Source of the DNA: Gammaproteobacteria bacterium
GTDB taxonomy: Bacteria; Pseudomonadota; Gammaproteobacteria; Pseudomonadales; Azotimanducaceae
DNA length: 64,000 nucleotides
Assembly (NCBI GenBank): GCA_009846005.1
Contig: VXYL01000072.1
Span: 31,627-95,626 of the forward strand
Direction: 5' to 3'
Positions 29,566 through 40,079 of the stretch are shown one piece after another (position 1 is the stretch's first letter; each line of letters starts with the position of its first letter). A program made the position numbers and the translations under genes. Under the pieces are notes generated by a model. That model did not search any database. It was not told the DNA's origin and was given only the letters and a program-made list of their open reading frames with translations.

Positions 29566-29856
29566 ATGTCGTTTCTCACCGACCACCTCGACGAAGTTGG
29601 TGAGTCCTATTGGGAGCACATGTTCAAGGCGGCGGGTTTCGCCGTTGCGATGCTCCTTGGCGGCATGGCGTGCCTTGTGCATTCGCTGTTGCCGTTCCTG
29701 TTCGTGCGTACGGGCAGCGCGCGCATTCGACACCTCCACGAAGTCATGGTTGAGGACCGCCTGGCATCCGGGCGAACGGCCAACAACGAGAATATCGGCC
29801 CCCCCGTCGACGACGAAGTGGCGGGGGTTGCTGCGGGCCCGGGAAGCACTGCCTAG
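29566..29856 (+). CDS. DUF6356-like small membrane protein
   Basis: 96 residues: MSFLTDHLDEVGESYWEHMF followed by a hydrophobic helix FAVAMLLGGMACLVHSLLPF, then FVRTGSARIRHLHEVMVEDR and a loose tail. The block H-x5-E-x-Y-x-E-H-M and L-L-P-F-L-F is familiar from conserved proteobacterial proteins of unknown function. One or two membrane helices are likely. The next feature is a repeat copy and then the groES control region. Confidence 0.7.
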   Translation: MSFLTDHLDEVGESYWEHMFKAAGFAVAMLLGGMACLVHSLLPFLFVRTGSARIRHLHEVMVEDRLASGRTANNENIGPPVDDEVAGVAAGPGSTA

Positions 29857-29871
29857 GGTCTGAACCTGCTC

Positions 29872-29897
29872 CGGGACGGGACAAGCCCGTCCCCTAC
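29872..29897 (-). repeat. Short-form intergenic hairpin repeat
   Basis: Inverted copy: on the minus strand GTAGGG, stem GGGACGGG / CCCGTCCC, loop CTTGT. Lies 16 bases after the DUF6356-like gene and may serve as its terminator. Confidence 0.8.
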
Positions 29898-29986
29898 GAC
29901 GTTCCACCGGCGCTTGTGCGTTGGCGTTGGGGGCGCGCCGTCGCCCGCGCCGCGGTTCCAACGACGAATTTCTCTTGGCACAGGGG

Positions 29987-30014
29987 TTGAATCTTGTGAA
30001 TCCGCCCCTATCAT
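29987..30014 (+). promoter_or_regulatory. Sigma-70-type promoter of groESL
   Basis: TTGAAT (29987-29992) and TATCAT (30009-30014), 16 bases apart. The expected transcript start, about 30021, falls just before the CIRCE operator. A stretch CCCCTAT overlaps the -10 region and resembles the sigma-32 -10 element, so heat-shock sigma factor use is possible as well. Confidence 0.6.
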
Positions 30015-30027
30015 AGCGCCGCACGGA

Positions 30028-30054
30028 TTAGCACTCTCGCTTCGAGAGTGCTAA
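30028..30054. promoter_or_regulatory. CIRCE operator (HrcA binding site)
   Basis: TTAGCACTC, nine-base spacer, GAGTGCTAA: a perfect match to the CIRCE consensus bound by the repressor HrcA. It lies between the promoter and groES, so GroESL should be released from repression on heat shock. hrcA is not in the window. Confidence 0.95.
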
Positions 30055-30104
30055 TCCACGACATCGGACTGGGGTATGAACAGCATTTTGGGAGAGAGCT
30101 AGTC

Positions 30105-32061
<1,957 letters not shown>

Positions 32062-32062
32062 C

Positions 32063-32081
32063 GCGACCGCTTCGCGGTCGC
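32063..32081. other. Hairpin directly after groEL
   Basis: GCGACCGC, loop TTC, GCGGTCGC: a perfect 8-bp stem one base after the stop, with no T-run. It could protect the 3' end of the mRNA. A weaker stem around GGATT / AATCC follows at about 32086-32106. Confidence 0.5.
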
Positions 32082-32170
32082 CTAAGGATTCCGCTACGCG
32101 AAATCCGTTGGGCGGCCCAAGCGTCGATTCCGGTCGCTGGCCAACTAGCACAGCCGCACGACCGACAGGA

Positions 32171-32193
32171 CCCCGCCACCGGCGGGGTTTTTG
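32171..32193 (+). terminator. Rho-independent terminator of groESL
   Basis: CCCCGCC, loop ACC, GGCGGGG, then TTTTTG: a 7-bp GC stem with a T-run, 110 bases after groEL. Confidence 0.85.
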
Positions 32194-32238
32194 TTGCTAT
32201 GATCGAAGCAACAAGAAGCCAACTTGGGGGAGAGCTAG

Positions 32239-32913
32239 ATGGACTTGATGGACCTCGTTACCTACCTGTTCCGTTGGGGACACTACCTGTTCGGCATCAC
32301 CTGGATCGGCTTGCTGTACTACTTCAACTTCGTCCAGGGCGGCTACATGGCCGCCGCGTCCGACGAGGCGAAGGTCGACGCCTTCACGAAGCTCGTTCCC
32401 AGCGCCTTGTGGTGGTTCCGCTATGGCGCGTTGATGACGTTCCTCACCGGCGTCGTGCTCCTGCTTGTCATCTTCCACACGGGTAGCTGGACGGTGGACA
32501 TCATTCTCGCCGCGACCATGGCGACGCTGATGTTCCTCAACGTCTGGGGAATCATCTGGCCGAACCAGAAGGTGGTCATCGCGTCCAACGAATCCGTGCG
32601 CGACGGCGGCGAAGCGGACCCCAACGCGGCGGGATCCGCGGCCAAGGCGCTCCTGGCATCGCGCACCAACACCTTCTTCTCGGCGCCCATGCTGTTCCTG
32701 ATGGGCTCCCATTCGGAATTCATCCGCTCGGCGTTCGACGTGGACACCGGCGCGCCGGCATCCCCCTGGGGTCTCGTCATCGGCCTGGTGATCATTGCGG
32801 CCATCGAAGCGAACGCGATCTGGGGCAAGACCATGGTCCTGACGACCGTGAAGGGTGTTATCACCTCGAGCCTCGTGCTCACCGTCGTCATGGCTGTCGT
32901 CGCCACGCTCTGA
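32239..32913 (+). CDS. PuuD-like (urate hydroxylase N-terminal domain) membrane protein without cytochrome domain
   Basis: 224 residues with about six membrane helices. The opening LFRWGHYLFGITWIGLLYYF with NFVQ matches the membrane domain PF06181 of bacterial urate hydroxylase PuuD, in which histidines and the W-I-G-x2-Y-Y motif are conserved. PuuD carries a C-terminal cytochrome c domain; here the protein ends after the last helix and has no CxxCH. The role is thus uncertain: perhaps a haem- or quinone-binding membrane protein of another pathway. It is a single gene flanked by terminators on both sides. Confidence 0.78.
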   Translation: MDLMDLVTYLFRWGHYLFGITWIGLLYYFNFVQGGYMAAASDEAKVDAFTKLVPSALWWFRYGALMTFLTGVVLLLVIFHTGSWTVDIILAATMATLMFLNVWGIIWPNQKVVIASNESVRDGGEADPNAAGSAAKALLASRTNTFFSAPMLFLMGSHSEFIRSAFDVDTGAPASPWGLVIGLVIIAAIEANAIWGKTMVLTTVKGVITSSLVLTVVMAVVATL

Positions 32914-32920
32914 CCTAGGC

Positions 32921-32954
32921 GGGGAGCCCGCGAAGACGCGGGTTCCCCGTTGTT
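32921..32954 (+). terminator. Rho-independent-type terminator after the PuuD-like gene
   Basis: GGGGAGCCCGCG, loop AAGA, CGCGGGTTCCCC (one G-T pair), then GTTGTTG. A long stable stem with a short T-rich tail. Confidence 0.7.
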
Positions 32955-33034
32955 GCGCACATCGGTTGTCGTTGAGACTCGGCGAATGCCGAGATAATCT
33001 GTCGGCTTCCTAGCCGATCAGCGGGGACAGCCCG

Positions 33035-33760
33035 GTGGCAAACGATTCCCTGCCTACCATCGCTGCCGATCCGGAGCGTCCACGGCGCCCACGGAGCGGG
33101 CGCGGGCGCAGCCGAGGCGGCTCGTCGGGCTTGCTATTCGTCAACGCCGTTCTCGTTGTCGTTGTGGCCGCCGTACTCGGCGGAGGCTGGGTCATCTTCG
33201 AGCAGCAACAACGCATCGTTCGTGGCGAGGCCGCGCTTGTGGCAGCAACGAATCGCATTGGAACGTTGGAAGAACGGCTGCGGATGACCGACGAAACGAT
33301 GGCCAGTTCGGACACGGACATCAGCGCGACGATGGACGACTGGATTACCGAGGTGCGCAAGCTCTGGGACAACTATTTCAAACATCGGGACGCGATTCGG
33401 GCCCTGGAGAATGCGAACAAGGCGCTTCGGACGGAGGTCAACAGCGCGGAACGAAGCATCAAGGGAGTCCAGGGCGAGGTCTCGGCGTTGGAGACCGCCG
33501 TTGCCGGCCAACAGGATGTCGCCACCCGCGTGAGCCAAATCGACCTCCAACTGCAGGACGCCATCACACAGATGCGGAACGTGGTGGATCGGGCGAATTC
33601 CGCCTACCAGATGGCGTCCCGGCTGGAGGCTTCGTTGGCGGCTGACGTGGCCAAGATCAAGTCGGACATCGCCGCCATCGATGCCCACCGGGCGCAAGTC
33701 AACAGCCAGATCGCCGAACTCCAGCGCAACGTCAACGACCTCCGCCTCGGCGCGCCCTGA
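33035..33760 (+). CDS. Single-pass membrane protein with long coiled coil, unknown function
   Basis: 241 residues from GTG at 33035. A basic N-terminus rich in Arg (RPRRPRSGRGRSRGG) is followed by one membrane helix, LLFVNAVLVVVVAAVLGGGW, and then about 180 residues of heptad-like sequence with few prolines (e.g. IRALENANKALRTEVNSAER, VAKIKSDIAAIDAHRAQVNS). Topology would be N-in with the coiled coil in the periplasm. I do not recognise a family. Similar layouts occur in divisome- and envelope-associated proteins, but nothing here proves that. Confidence 0.75.
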   Translation: MANDSLPTIAADPERPRRPRSGRGRSRGGSSGLLFVNAVLVVVVAAVLGGGWVIFEQQQRIVRGEAALVAATNRIGTLEERLRMTDETMASSDTDISATMDDWITEVRKLWDNYFKHRDAIRALENANKALRTEVNSAERSIKGVQGEVSALETAVAGQQDVATRVSQIDLQLQDAITQMRNVVDRANSAYQMASRLEASLAADVAKIKSDIAAIDAHRAQVNSQIAELQRNVNDLRLGAP

Positions 33761-33797
33761 TCTCGTTCGGCACTAGCGCATCCCGTCCGCGGTTGTC

Positions 33798-34643
33798 TCA
33801 ACGAAGGCGAGCGTCCTTCTCTTCCCAAAGCCGGTTGACCCAGGCGTTGACGGCATCACGGTCGACGGGGGGCAAAGGTAGCGCGCGGATGTCGATCTCC
33901 ACGTCCGGACTGCGACCGCATAGGAAGTCCCAGAACGGCGGTGCCCCGCCGGGATAGCCTATGGTGACATCGACGACGGCCTCCAACCGGTCCGCCATGT
34001 TTTCGAGAACCATGCCAAAGCCCCCGGTCCTGGGGTTCAGCAATGATCGGTAGGGTGATCCCTGGGCATCGCGTTTGGCCAAGGTGAATCGGGTTCCCTC
34101 CAGGAACACCAGGACGCTGGTCGGGCGCTGACGGAAGCCGACGCAGGCGTTGAGCGTCGCCTGCCGGTCGCGTTCCCGCAATGCTGGATTGGCTTCAAGC
34201 TGCGCGCGGCTGTAGCGCCGAACGTAGGGGAACTCGAGGAACCACATGGCTGGCCCGATGAACGGCACCCAGATGAGTTCCCGTTTGGTGAAGAACTTGA
34301 ACTGTGGAATGCGACCGTGGAGGGTGACTACGAGGATCAGGATGTCGGCCCAGGTCTGGTGGTTGGAGACCACCAGGTACCAGGCATCGGGGCGCAGCGT
34401 CCGAGTCGCGGATTGCTCGTTGTTCGTCTCGTGGATGCGGGTGATGCGCAGCGCCTTAAGCATCCACCCCGCACACCGCACCCAACCCGCCATCGCCCGC
34501 ACCATCGCGGTCCCCAGCGGAATCCGTCGCTGCCTCGGGAACAACGGTCGGACGAGGCCGAGGCAGAATATGAGCGTGCACCAGAACACGCTGCTCGCGG
34601 CGATGAACGCAAACGCCAAGGTTCCTCGAATCGGGTCGACCAT
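33798..34643 (-). CDS. Lysophospholipid acyltransferase (PlsC / YihG type)
   Basis: 281 residues from ATG at 34643. An N-terminal membrane helix (LAFAFIAASSVFWCTLIFCL) precedes the acyltransferase domain with the catalytic motif N-H-Q-T-W-A-D (H-x4-D) and the substrate motif F-L-E-G-T-R. The length, basic linker and YVRRYSR block match the YihG/LCLAT1 branch. It would acylate lysophosphatidate or a related lipid at the inner membrane. The in-frame extension upstream of 34643 overlaps the next gene's 5' region and a repeat, and is not coding. Confidence 0.87.
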   Translation of the reverse strand: MVDPIRGTLAFAFIAASSVFWCTLIFCLGLVRPLFPRQRRIPLGTAMVRAMAGWVRCAGWMLKALRITRIHETNNEQSATRTLRPDAWYLVVSNHQTWADILILVVTLHGRIPQFKFFTKRELIWVPFIGPAMWFLEFPYVRRYSRAQLEANPALRERDRQATLNACVGFRQRPTSVLVFLEGTRFTLAKRDAQGSPYRSLLNPRTGGFGMVLENMADRLEAVVDVTIGYPGGAPPFWDFLCGRSPDVEIDIRALPLPPVDRDAVNAWVNRLWEEKDARLR

Positions 34644-34750
34644 TGCCGGCCTGTCACGGCTTCGAACTCGAATTGGCGATTGTGCGCTCACCGTGGTGAC
34701 ACGTAAACGAGCCGGCGGTTGTTCGTCTGCTCCTGGCAATTCCGGGGGCG

Positions 34751-34776
34751 CGGGACGGGACAAGCCCGTCACCTAT
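34751..34776 (-). repeat. Degenerate short-form hairpin repeat
   Basis: Inverted copy with ATAGGTG in place of GTAGGGG; stem GACGGG / CCCGTC and the CTTGT loop are intact. It ends 21 bases before the chosen start of the aminopeptidase gene. Confidence 0.7.
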
Positions 34777-34797
34777 CATCGCTTCGCCAGGGCGTGG

Positions 34798-35817
34798 GTG
34801 CTGTGTTGCGCCGTGGCGCTCGGTGGCTGCGCCAACGTGCAGTTCTACACGCAGGCCGTGACCGGACAGGCGTCGTTGCTGTTGGCGCGGCGGGACGCCC
34901 ATGCGTTGATCGATGCGCCGGGCACGGATCCGGCCTTGGTTCGACAACTCCAACTGGTGTCACGCTTGTTGCGCTTTGCCGAGGACGAGTTGCGGCTGCC
35001 CGTCGACGGCCGCTATGGCAGCTACGTGGAACTTGAAGGCGTGCCAATCTGGAACGTGGTGGCGGCACCCGAATTCGCGATCCGCCCGCTTGAACGCTGC
35101 TATCCGCTGATCGGCTGTGCGGTGTATCGCGGCTTCTTCAACCGGCGCGCCGCCGAGCGCGAAGCCAACCGGCTCTCTGCGGAACACGATGTCTACCTGT
35201 ACCCGGTGACCGCCTACTCGACGCTCGGCTGGTTCGACGACCCGATCTTGTCCAGTTTCGTCCACTACGACGAGGCGTCGCTTGCCGATCTCATCTTCCA
35301 CGAACTGGCGCACAGCGTGGTGTATGTGTCGGGCGACTCGGAGTTCAACGAGGGCTTTGCCAGTTTCGTCGGGAACGAAGGGGCAATCGCCTATCTCCAG
35401 GCGCACGGTGGCGACACGGCGCGATACCGCGACCGCCTCGAGGCCGCCAAGGCCTATGCGCGTTTCTTGAGCGACTGGCGCGGCCGCTTGGCGGATCTCT
35501 ACCGCGAGCCCGTTTCCGACGCCGCCAAGCGTCAGCTCAAGGGCGAACTGTTCGCGGCGATGCGTTCAAGCTATTCGCGCAACGTCGAGCGGCTGGGACG
35601 CGGGCGCTACGACAACGCCTTCGCTCGGCCGTTCAACAATGCGCGCCTGGCCCTGGTGGGCACCTACGAGGACTCGAAGCACAACTTCGAACGGTTGTTC
35701 AACGAGGTTGGGGCCGATTGGCCCGCCTTCTACGCGGCGGTCGAGCGCTTGGCCGCGTTGCCGAAGGAGGGGCGTTGGGGCGTCGCCCAAGTCGAGGTCG
35801 ATATCGGCGTACCATAG
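34798..35817 (+). CDS. Predicted aminopeptidase (DUF2265-type, HExxH metalloprotease), lipoprotein-like
   Basis: 339 residues from GTG at 34798. The zinc motif H-E-L-A-H is in LIFHELAHSVVYV, with a third ligand likely in FNEGFASFVG. The early region ALGGCANVQFYTQAVTGQ matches the N-terminus of the PF10023 putative aminopeptidases. The hydrophobic stretch VLCCAVALGGC resembles a lipoprotein signal but is short; in-frame sequence upstream (YHRFARAW) would give the missing charged part, yet no start codon lies there and a repeat copy sits immediately upstream. The 5' end is therefore doubtful. Confidence 0.82.
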   Translation: MLCCAVALGGCANVQFYTQAVTGQASLLLARRDAHALIDAPGTDPALVRQLQLVSRLLRFAEDELRLPVDGRYGSYVELEGVPIWNVVAAPEFAIRPLERCYPLIGCAVYRGFFNRRAAEREANRLSAEHDVYLYPVTAYSTLGWFDDPILSSFVHYDEASLADLIFHELAHSVVYVSGDSEFNEGFASFVGNEGAIAYLQAHGGDTARYRDRLEAAKAYARFLSDWRGRLADLYREPVSDAAKRQLKGELFAAMRSSYSRNVERLGRGRYDNAFARPFNNARLALVGTYEDSKHNFERLFNEVGADWPAFYAAVERLAALPKEGRWGVAQVEVDIGVP

Positions 35818-35827
35818 GCGGGCGTGG

Positions 35828-36886
35828 ATGCGGAGGTTTGGCGTGCGCGGGGCAATTTGCTGGGCATTGATACTGCTCATTATCGCGGGTTGCGGCGATG
35901 ACGGGGCTGCGGGTTCATCCCCGCGCGGATTTGGCGGCCCGCCCCTGGTGGTCACCGGCACCGCTACGGTCCGCGCCATCGCCGACATCGTGGAGGCAGT
36001 CGGCACGACCCAAGCCAACGAGTCGGTGACGATCACCGCAAAGGTCACGGACTCGATCCGCCAAGTGCGCTTCGAAGACGGGGACTTTGTCCATGAGGGA
36101 GACGTCCTGGTCGAACTCACCAACGAGGAGCAGACCGCGTTGCTGCAGGAGGCACAAGCCAGCAAGCAGGATGCCCAGACCCAGTACGACCGACTGAAGA
36201 ACCTACTCGATCAGCAGAGCATCCCGGTTTCCGACGTCGACGAGGCGCAAGCCCGGCTGTCCGGTGCCCGGGCCCGCTACCAGGCCATCATCGCGCGTTT
36301 GGATGATCGTCTGATCCGGGCGCCTTTCACCGGCTTGCTGGGATTCCGCGAGGTCAGCGCCGGTACGCTCATCACCCCGGGAACGCCCATCACGACCTTG
36401 GACGACATCTCGGTCATCAAGCTCGACTTCGCGTTGCCGGAGGTGTACCTGGGAGCGGTCCACGCCGGGCTCGGGCTGACGGCCGCCAGCGCGGCCTTCC
36501 CGGGACGGTCCTTCGACGCGTCGGTCCGGACGGTGGGTTCGCGCGTCAACCCGGTAACCAGGGCGGTACCCGTACGTGCCCTCATCGACAACCCGGATGC
36601 GTTGCTGCGACCGGGGATGTTGATGACGGTGAAGCTCACCACCGCGAGCCGGGACGCGCTCATGGTCCCGGAGACTGCATTGCTGCAGCGCGGCATGGAG
36701 ACCTTCGTGTACACGGTTGCGGACGGCCAGGCGACGATGAGCATGATCGAACTGGGAATCCGCCGCGACGGCTGGGCTGAGGCGCTCTCCGGGTTGACCG
36801 CGGGACAACAGGTCATCACGGAGGGGGTCATGAAGGTCCGAAGCGGCGGCCCCGTGCGGATCGCCGGCGCCGCCGCTGCCGAGTGA
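35828..36886 (+). CDS. RND efflux periplasmic adaptor (membrane fusion protein)
   Basis: 352 residues from ATG at 35828. The lipoprotein signal WALILLIIAGCGDD has its lipid-attached cysteine at residue 22. A split biotinyl-lipoyl domain flanks a short coiled-coil hairpin (EEQTALLQEAQASKQDAQTQ), followed by the beta-barrel (LIRAPFTGLLGFREVSAGTL). It links the inner-membrane pump encoded 11 bases downstream to an outer-membrane channel. No outer-membrane factor gene is adjacent, so a shared TolC-like protein is expected. Confidence 0.93.
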   Translation: MRRFGVRGAICWALILLIIAGCGDDGAAGSSPRGFGGPPLVVTGTATVRAIADIVEAVGTTQANESVTITAKVTDSIRQVRFEDGDFVHEGDVLVELTNEEQTALLQEAQASKQDAQTQYDRLKNLLDQQSIPVSDVDEAQARLSGARARYQAIIARLDDRLIRAPFTGLLGFREVSAGTLITPGTPITTLDDISVIKLDFALPEVYLGAVHAGLGLTAASAAFPGRSFDASVRTVGSRVNPVTRAVPVRALIDNPDALLRPGMLMTVKLTTASRDALMVPETALLQRGMETFVYTVADGQATMSMIELGIRRDGWAEALSGLTAGQQVITEGVMKVRSGGPVRIAGAAAAE

Positions 36887-36897
36887 GCAAGTAACTC

Positions 36898-39800
36898 ATG
36901 TGGCTGTCCGATACATCCGTCAAGCGACCGGTATTCGCGACGGTCATCAGCTTGGCGCTGCTGGCTTTCGGCATCCTGTCCTTCAATCTGCTGCCGCTGC
37001 GGGAATACCCGGACGTGACGCCGCCGGTCATTTCGATCAGCACCACGTACCCGGGAGCGTCCTCCGACGTGGTTGAGAGCCGGGTCACGACGGTGATCGA
37101 GGACCAGATCAGCGGCATCGAAGGCGTCAAGTCGATGCGCTCGTCGAGCACCGACGGCGGCTCGCGCATCAACCTGGAGTTCGACCTCGACCGCGACATC
37201 GACGCGGCCGCGAACGACGTCCGCGACCGGGTCTCGCGGGTCGTGCGCTGGCTACCGGAGGACGTGCGCCCGCCGGAGATCCGCAAACAGGACTCCGATG
37301 CGCGTCCGGCCATGTACATCAACGTGGTGAGTTCGGTGTTGAACCGGATGGAACTCACCGACTACACCGAGCGCTACATCGCCGATCGTTTCGCAGCGAT
37401 CCCCGGCGTCGCCGACGCCGGTGTCTACGGCGCCCGTCCGGCAATGCGGATCTGGGTAGACCGGCTGGCGCTCGCGGCCCGGAACCTCACGGTAACCGAC
37501 GTCGAAGCAGCGCTACGCCGCGAGAACCTGGAACTCCCCGCCGGGCGCATCGAGACCGTCGACCGGGAACTCACGGTGCGACTCGCGCGCGGCTACGAGT
37601 CCGCCGAGGACTTCCGGGAGTTGGTGATCACCCGGGGCGAGGACGGTCACCTGGTGCGCTTGGGCGAGGTCTCGACCGTCGAGGTAGCGCCCATGGATCA
37701 CCGCTCGATCTACCGGGCAAACGGCCTGCCGACCGTGAGCATCGGCATCATCAAGCAATCGACGGCGAATACGCTCGAGACGCTGGAGCAGGTCAAGGCC
37801 GAGATCGACAAGGTCAACGACGCGATCCCGGAGCACATGCGGGTCACCACGGGATCCGACGACTCGGTGTTCATCCGTGCCGCCATCAACTCGGTCTACC
37901 GCACCATCGCCATCACCACCGTGCTGGTAAGCCTGGTCATCCTGGTGTTCCTGGGGTCGTTCCGGACCATGGCGATACCGGCGGTCACGATCCCGGTGTG
38001 CCTGGTCTCGGCGTTCGTCGCCCTGGCGGCATTCGGTTTCACCGTGAACCTGATCACCCTCTTGGCGCTCGTTTTGTCCATCGGACTCGTGGTGGACGAC
38101 GCCATCGTCGTGCTGGAGAACATCCATCGTCGCATCGAGGAGGGCGAGACGCCGCTGGTCGCCGCGTACAACGGCACGCGCCAGGTCGGTTTCGCCGTGA
38201 TCGCGACAACGGCGGTACTGGTGGCCGTGTTCACGCCGATCATGTTCCTGACCGACAACATCGGCGTCATCTTCGGTGAGCTGGCGGTGACCATCGCGGC
38301 GGCGGTGGTGTTTTCGAGTGTCCTCGCGCTTTCGCTGACGCCGGTGATGTGCTCCAAGTTCCTGCGTGCCTCGGGCCGCGAAAACCGGCTGACGCGGTGG
38401 ATCGACGGCGGCTTCTCCCGGCTTAGACAGGGCTACATCGGCGTATTGCGCGTGCTCATCCGGCACGGCTGGGTGGCTGTGCTGGCAGCGGGCGGTACGC
38501 TCGCCGCCGCCTATTTCCTACTCGAGGCCGTGCCGCGGGAATACGTCCCGGAGGAAGACCAGGGCGCGTTCATGGCGATGTTCTCGGGGCCGGAGGGAAT
38601 GGGCATCGAGCGCATGAAGGGAGAAGCCCTGAAACTCGAGCTTCCGGCCAGGCAAATGATCGATGAGGGCCTCGCCGAGGTCGTGGTGATGGCGGTTCCC
38701 GGTTGGGGCGGCAACGCGTCCAACAGCGGCGTGATCATGGTGGTCATGAAGCCCTGGGGAGAGCGCGATATCAGCACCAAGGACGCGGCGGCCCGTGTCA
38801 ACGCGGCGTGGCAGAGCATCCCCGACGTGCGTGCCTTCGCGTTCGTGCGTTCGGGCCTGTCGCGCATGGGCGGCGGCCAACCCGTGCAGTTCGTTCTCGG
38901 CGGTCCCGACTACGACACCCTCGCCGAGTGGCGGGACGTCATCTTCGAACGGTCGCGCGAGTTCCCGGGCCTTCAGCGCATCGACAGCGACTTGAAGGAA
39001 ACCCAACCCCAGGCGGTCGTGCGAATCGACAAGAACCGCGCGGCGGCGCTCGGCGTATCGGTCCAGAACATCGGCCGGACGCTCTCGACGATGATGAGCG
39101 AACAGCGGATCACCACCTACGTGAAGGACGGCGAGGAGTACGACGTCATCCTTCAGGCACGTGACGACCAACGCGCGTCCGCCCAGGACCTCGCGAACAT
39201 CTACGTGCGATCGGACGCCACGGGCGAACTGGTCCCGCTCGCCAACCTGATTCATGTCGATGAACAGGCGGCGCCCGGTTCCCTGAACCGCTACAACCGG
39301 CTACGAGCCGTGACGATCTCGGCGAGCCTGGCACCGGGCGCGGCCCTGGGCGAGGCATTGGCGTTCCTCGAACGGGTCGTTCGCGAATCGTTCCCGGACC
39401 GGGCGCGGATCGACTATCAGGGCGAGTCCCTGGAGTACAAGGAGGCGAGCGGCAGTCTCATGTTCACGTTCGGCCTGGCGTTGCTCATCGTCTTCCTGGT
39501 CCTGGCCGCGCAGTTCGAGAGCTTCGTACACCCGATAGTGATTCTGGTCACGGTGCCGTTGGCGGTGGCGGGCGCGTTGCTCGGCCTCTACCTGACGGGA
39601 CTCTCGATCAACATCTTCAGCCAGATTGGCATCATCATGCTGATTGGAATCGCGGCCAAGAACGGGGTTCTGATCGTCGAGTTCATCAACCAGATGCGCG
39701 ATGCGGGCCGCTCGTTCGAGGAAGCGATCATCGAAGCGTCGGGCATTCGTCTGCGGCCGGTGGTCATGACCACGATCTCCACGGTGATGGGTTCCATCCC

Positions 39801-40002
39801 GCTGATCCTCGCAACGGGCGCGGGTTCGGAGAGCCGCACGGTGCTCGGCGTCGTGGTCTTCTCCGGCGTATCGCTCGCGACTTTCCTGACACTGTTCATC
39901 GTGCCGTCGTTCTACGCGCTGCTGGCCCGGCGTACGGGGTCGCCGCAGTCCGTGTCGCGCCGGCTGGCGGGCCTGTTGGCCCGGAAGGAGGCGACGGCGT
40001 AG
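36898..40002 (+). CDS. RND multidrug efflux transporter, inner-membrane pump (AcrB/MexB type)
   Basis: 1034 residues, 12 membrane helices. The proton relay is intact: two adjacent Asp in GLVVDDAIVVLENIHRR (helix 4) and Lys in GIAAKNGVLIVEF (helix 10). The N-terminus SDTSVKRPVFATVISLALLA and PLREYPDVTPP are standard HAE-1 family blocks. It exports hydrophobic or amphiphilic compounds by proton antiport, together with the adaptor upstream. The next genes are convergent. Its stop is the TAG within GCGTAGGAGC, which starts another short repeat. Confidence 0.95.
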   Translation: MWLSDTSVKRPVFATVISLALLAFGILSFNLLPLREYPDVTPPVISISTTYPGASSDVVESRVTTVIEDQISGIEGVKSMRSSSTDGGSRINLEFDLDRDIDAAANDVRDRVSRVVRWLPEDVRPPEIRKQDSDARPAMYINVVSSVLNRMELTDYTERYIADRFAAIPGVADAGVYGARPAMRIWVDRLALAARNLTVTDVEAALRRENLELPAGRIETVDRELTVRLARGYESAEDFRELVITRGEDGHLVRLGEVSTVEVAPMDHRSIYRANGLPTVSIGIIKQSTANTLETLEQVKAEIDKVNDAIPEHMRVTTGSDDSVFIRAAINSVYRTIAITTVLVSLVILVFLGSFRTMAIPAVTIPVCLVSAFVALAAFGFTVNLITLLALVLSIGLVVDDAIVVLENIHRRIEEGETPLVAAYNGTRQVGFAVIATTAVLVAVFTPIMFLTDNIGVIFGELAVTIAAAVVFSSVLALSLTPVMCSKFLRASGRENRLTRWIDGGFSRLRQGYIGVLRVLIRHGWVAVLAAGGTLAAAYFLLEAVPREYVPEEDQGAFMAMFSGPEGMGIERMKGEALKLELPARQMIDEGLAEVVVMAVPGWGGNASNSGVIMVVMKPWGERDISTKDAAARVNAAWQSIPDVRAFAFVRSGLSRMGGGQPVQFVLGGPDYDTLAEWRDVIFERSREFPGLQRIDSDLKETQPQAVVRIDKNRAAALGVSVQNIGRTLSTMMSEQRITTYVKDGEEYDVILQARDDQRASAQDLANIYVRSDATGELVPLANLIHVDEQAAPGSLNRYNRLRAVTISASLAPGAALGEALAFLERVVRESFPDRARIDYQGESLEYKEASGSLMFTFGLALLIVFLVLAAQFESFVHPIVILVTVPLAVAGALLGLYLTGLSINIFSQIGIIMLIGIAAKNGVLIVEFINQMRDAGRSFEEAIIEASGIRLRPVVMTTISTVMGSIPLILATGAGSESRTVLGVVVFSGVSLATFLTLFIVPSFYALLARRTGSPQSVSRRLAGLLARKEATA

Positions 40003-40053
40003 GAGCTCCCGCGGCGAAGCGGCTCGTGGGGGACGCCATTGCGAGCTCCCGCG
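40003..40053. repeat. Short direct repeat between RND pump and TPR gene
   Basis: GAGCTCCCGCG at 40003-40013 and again at 40043-40053. It lies between convergent genes. The sequence differs from the GTAGGG-hairpin family. Confidence 0.45.
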
Positions 40054-40079
40054 ATGACCGAAGGCGTGCGCCAACGAAC

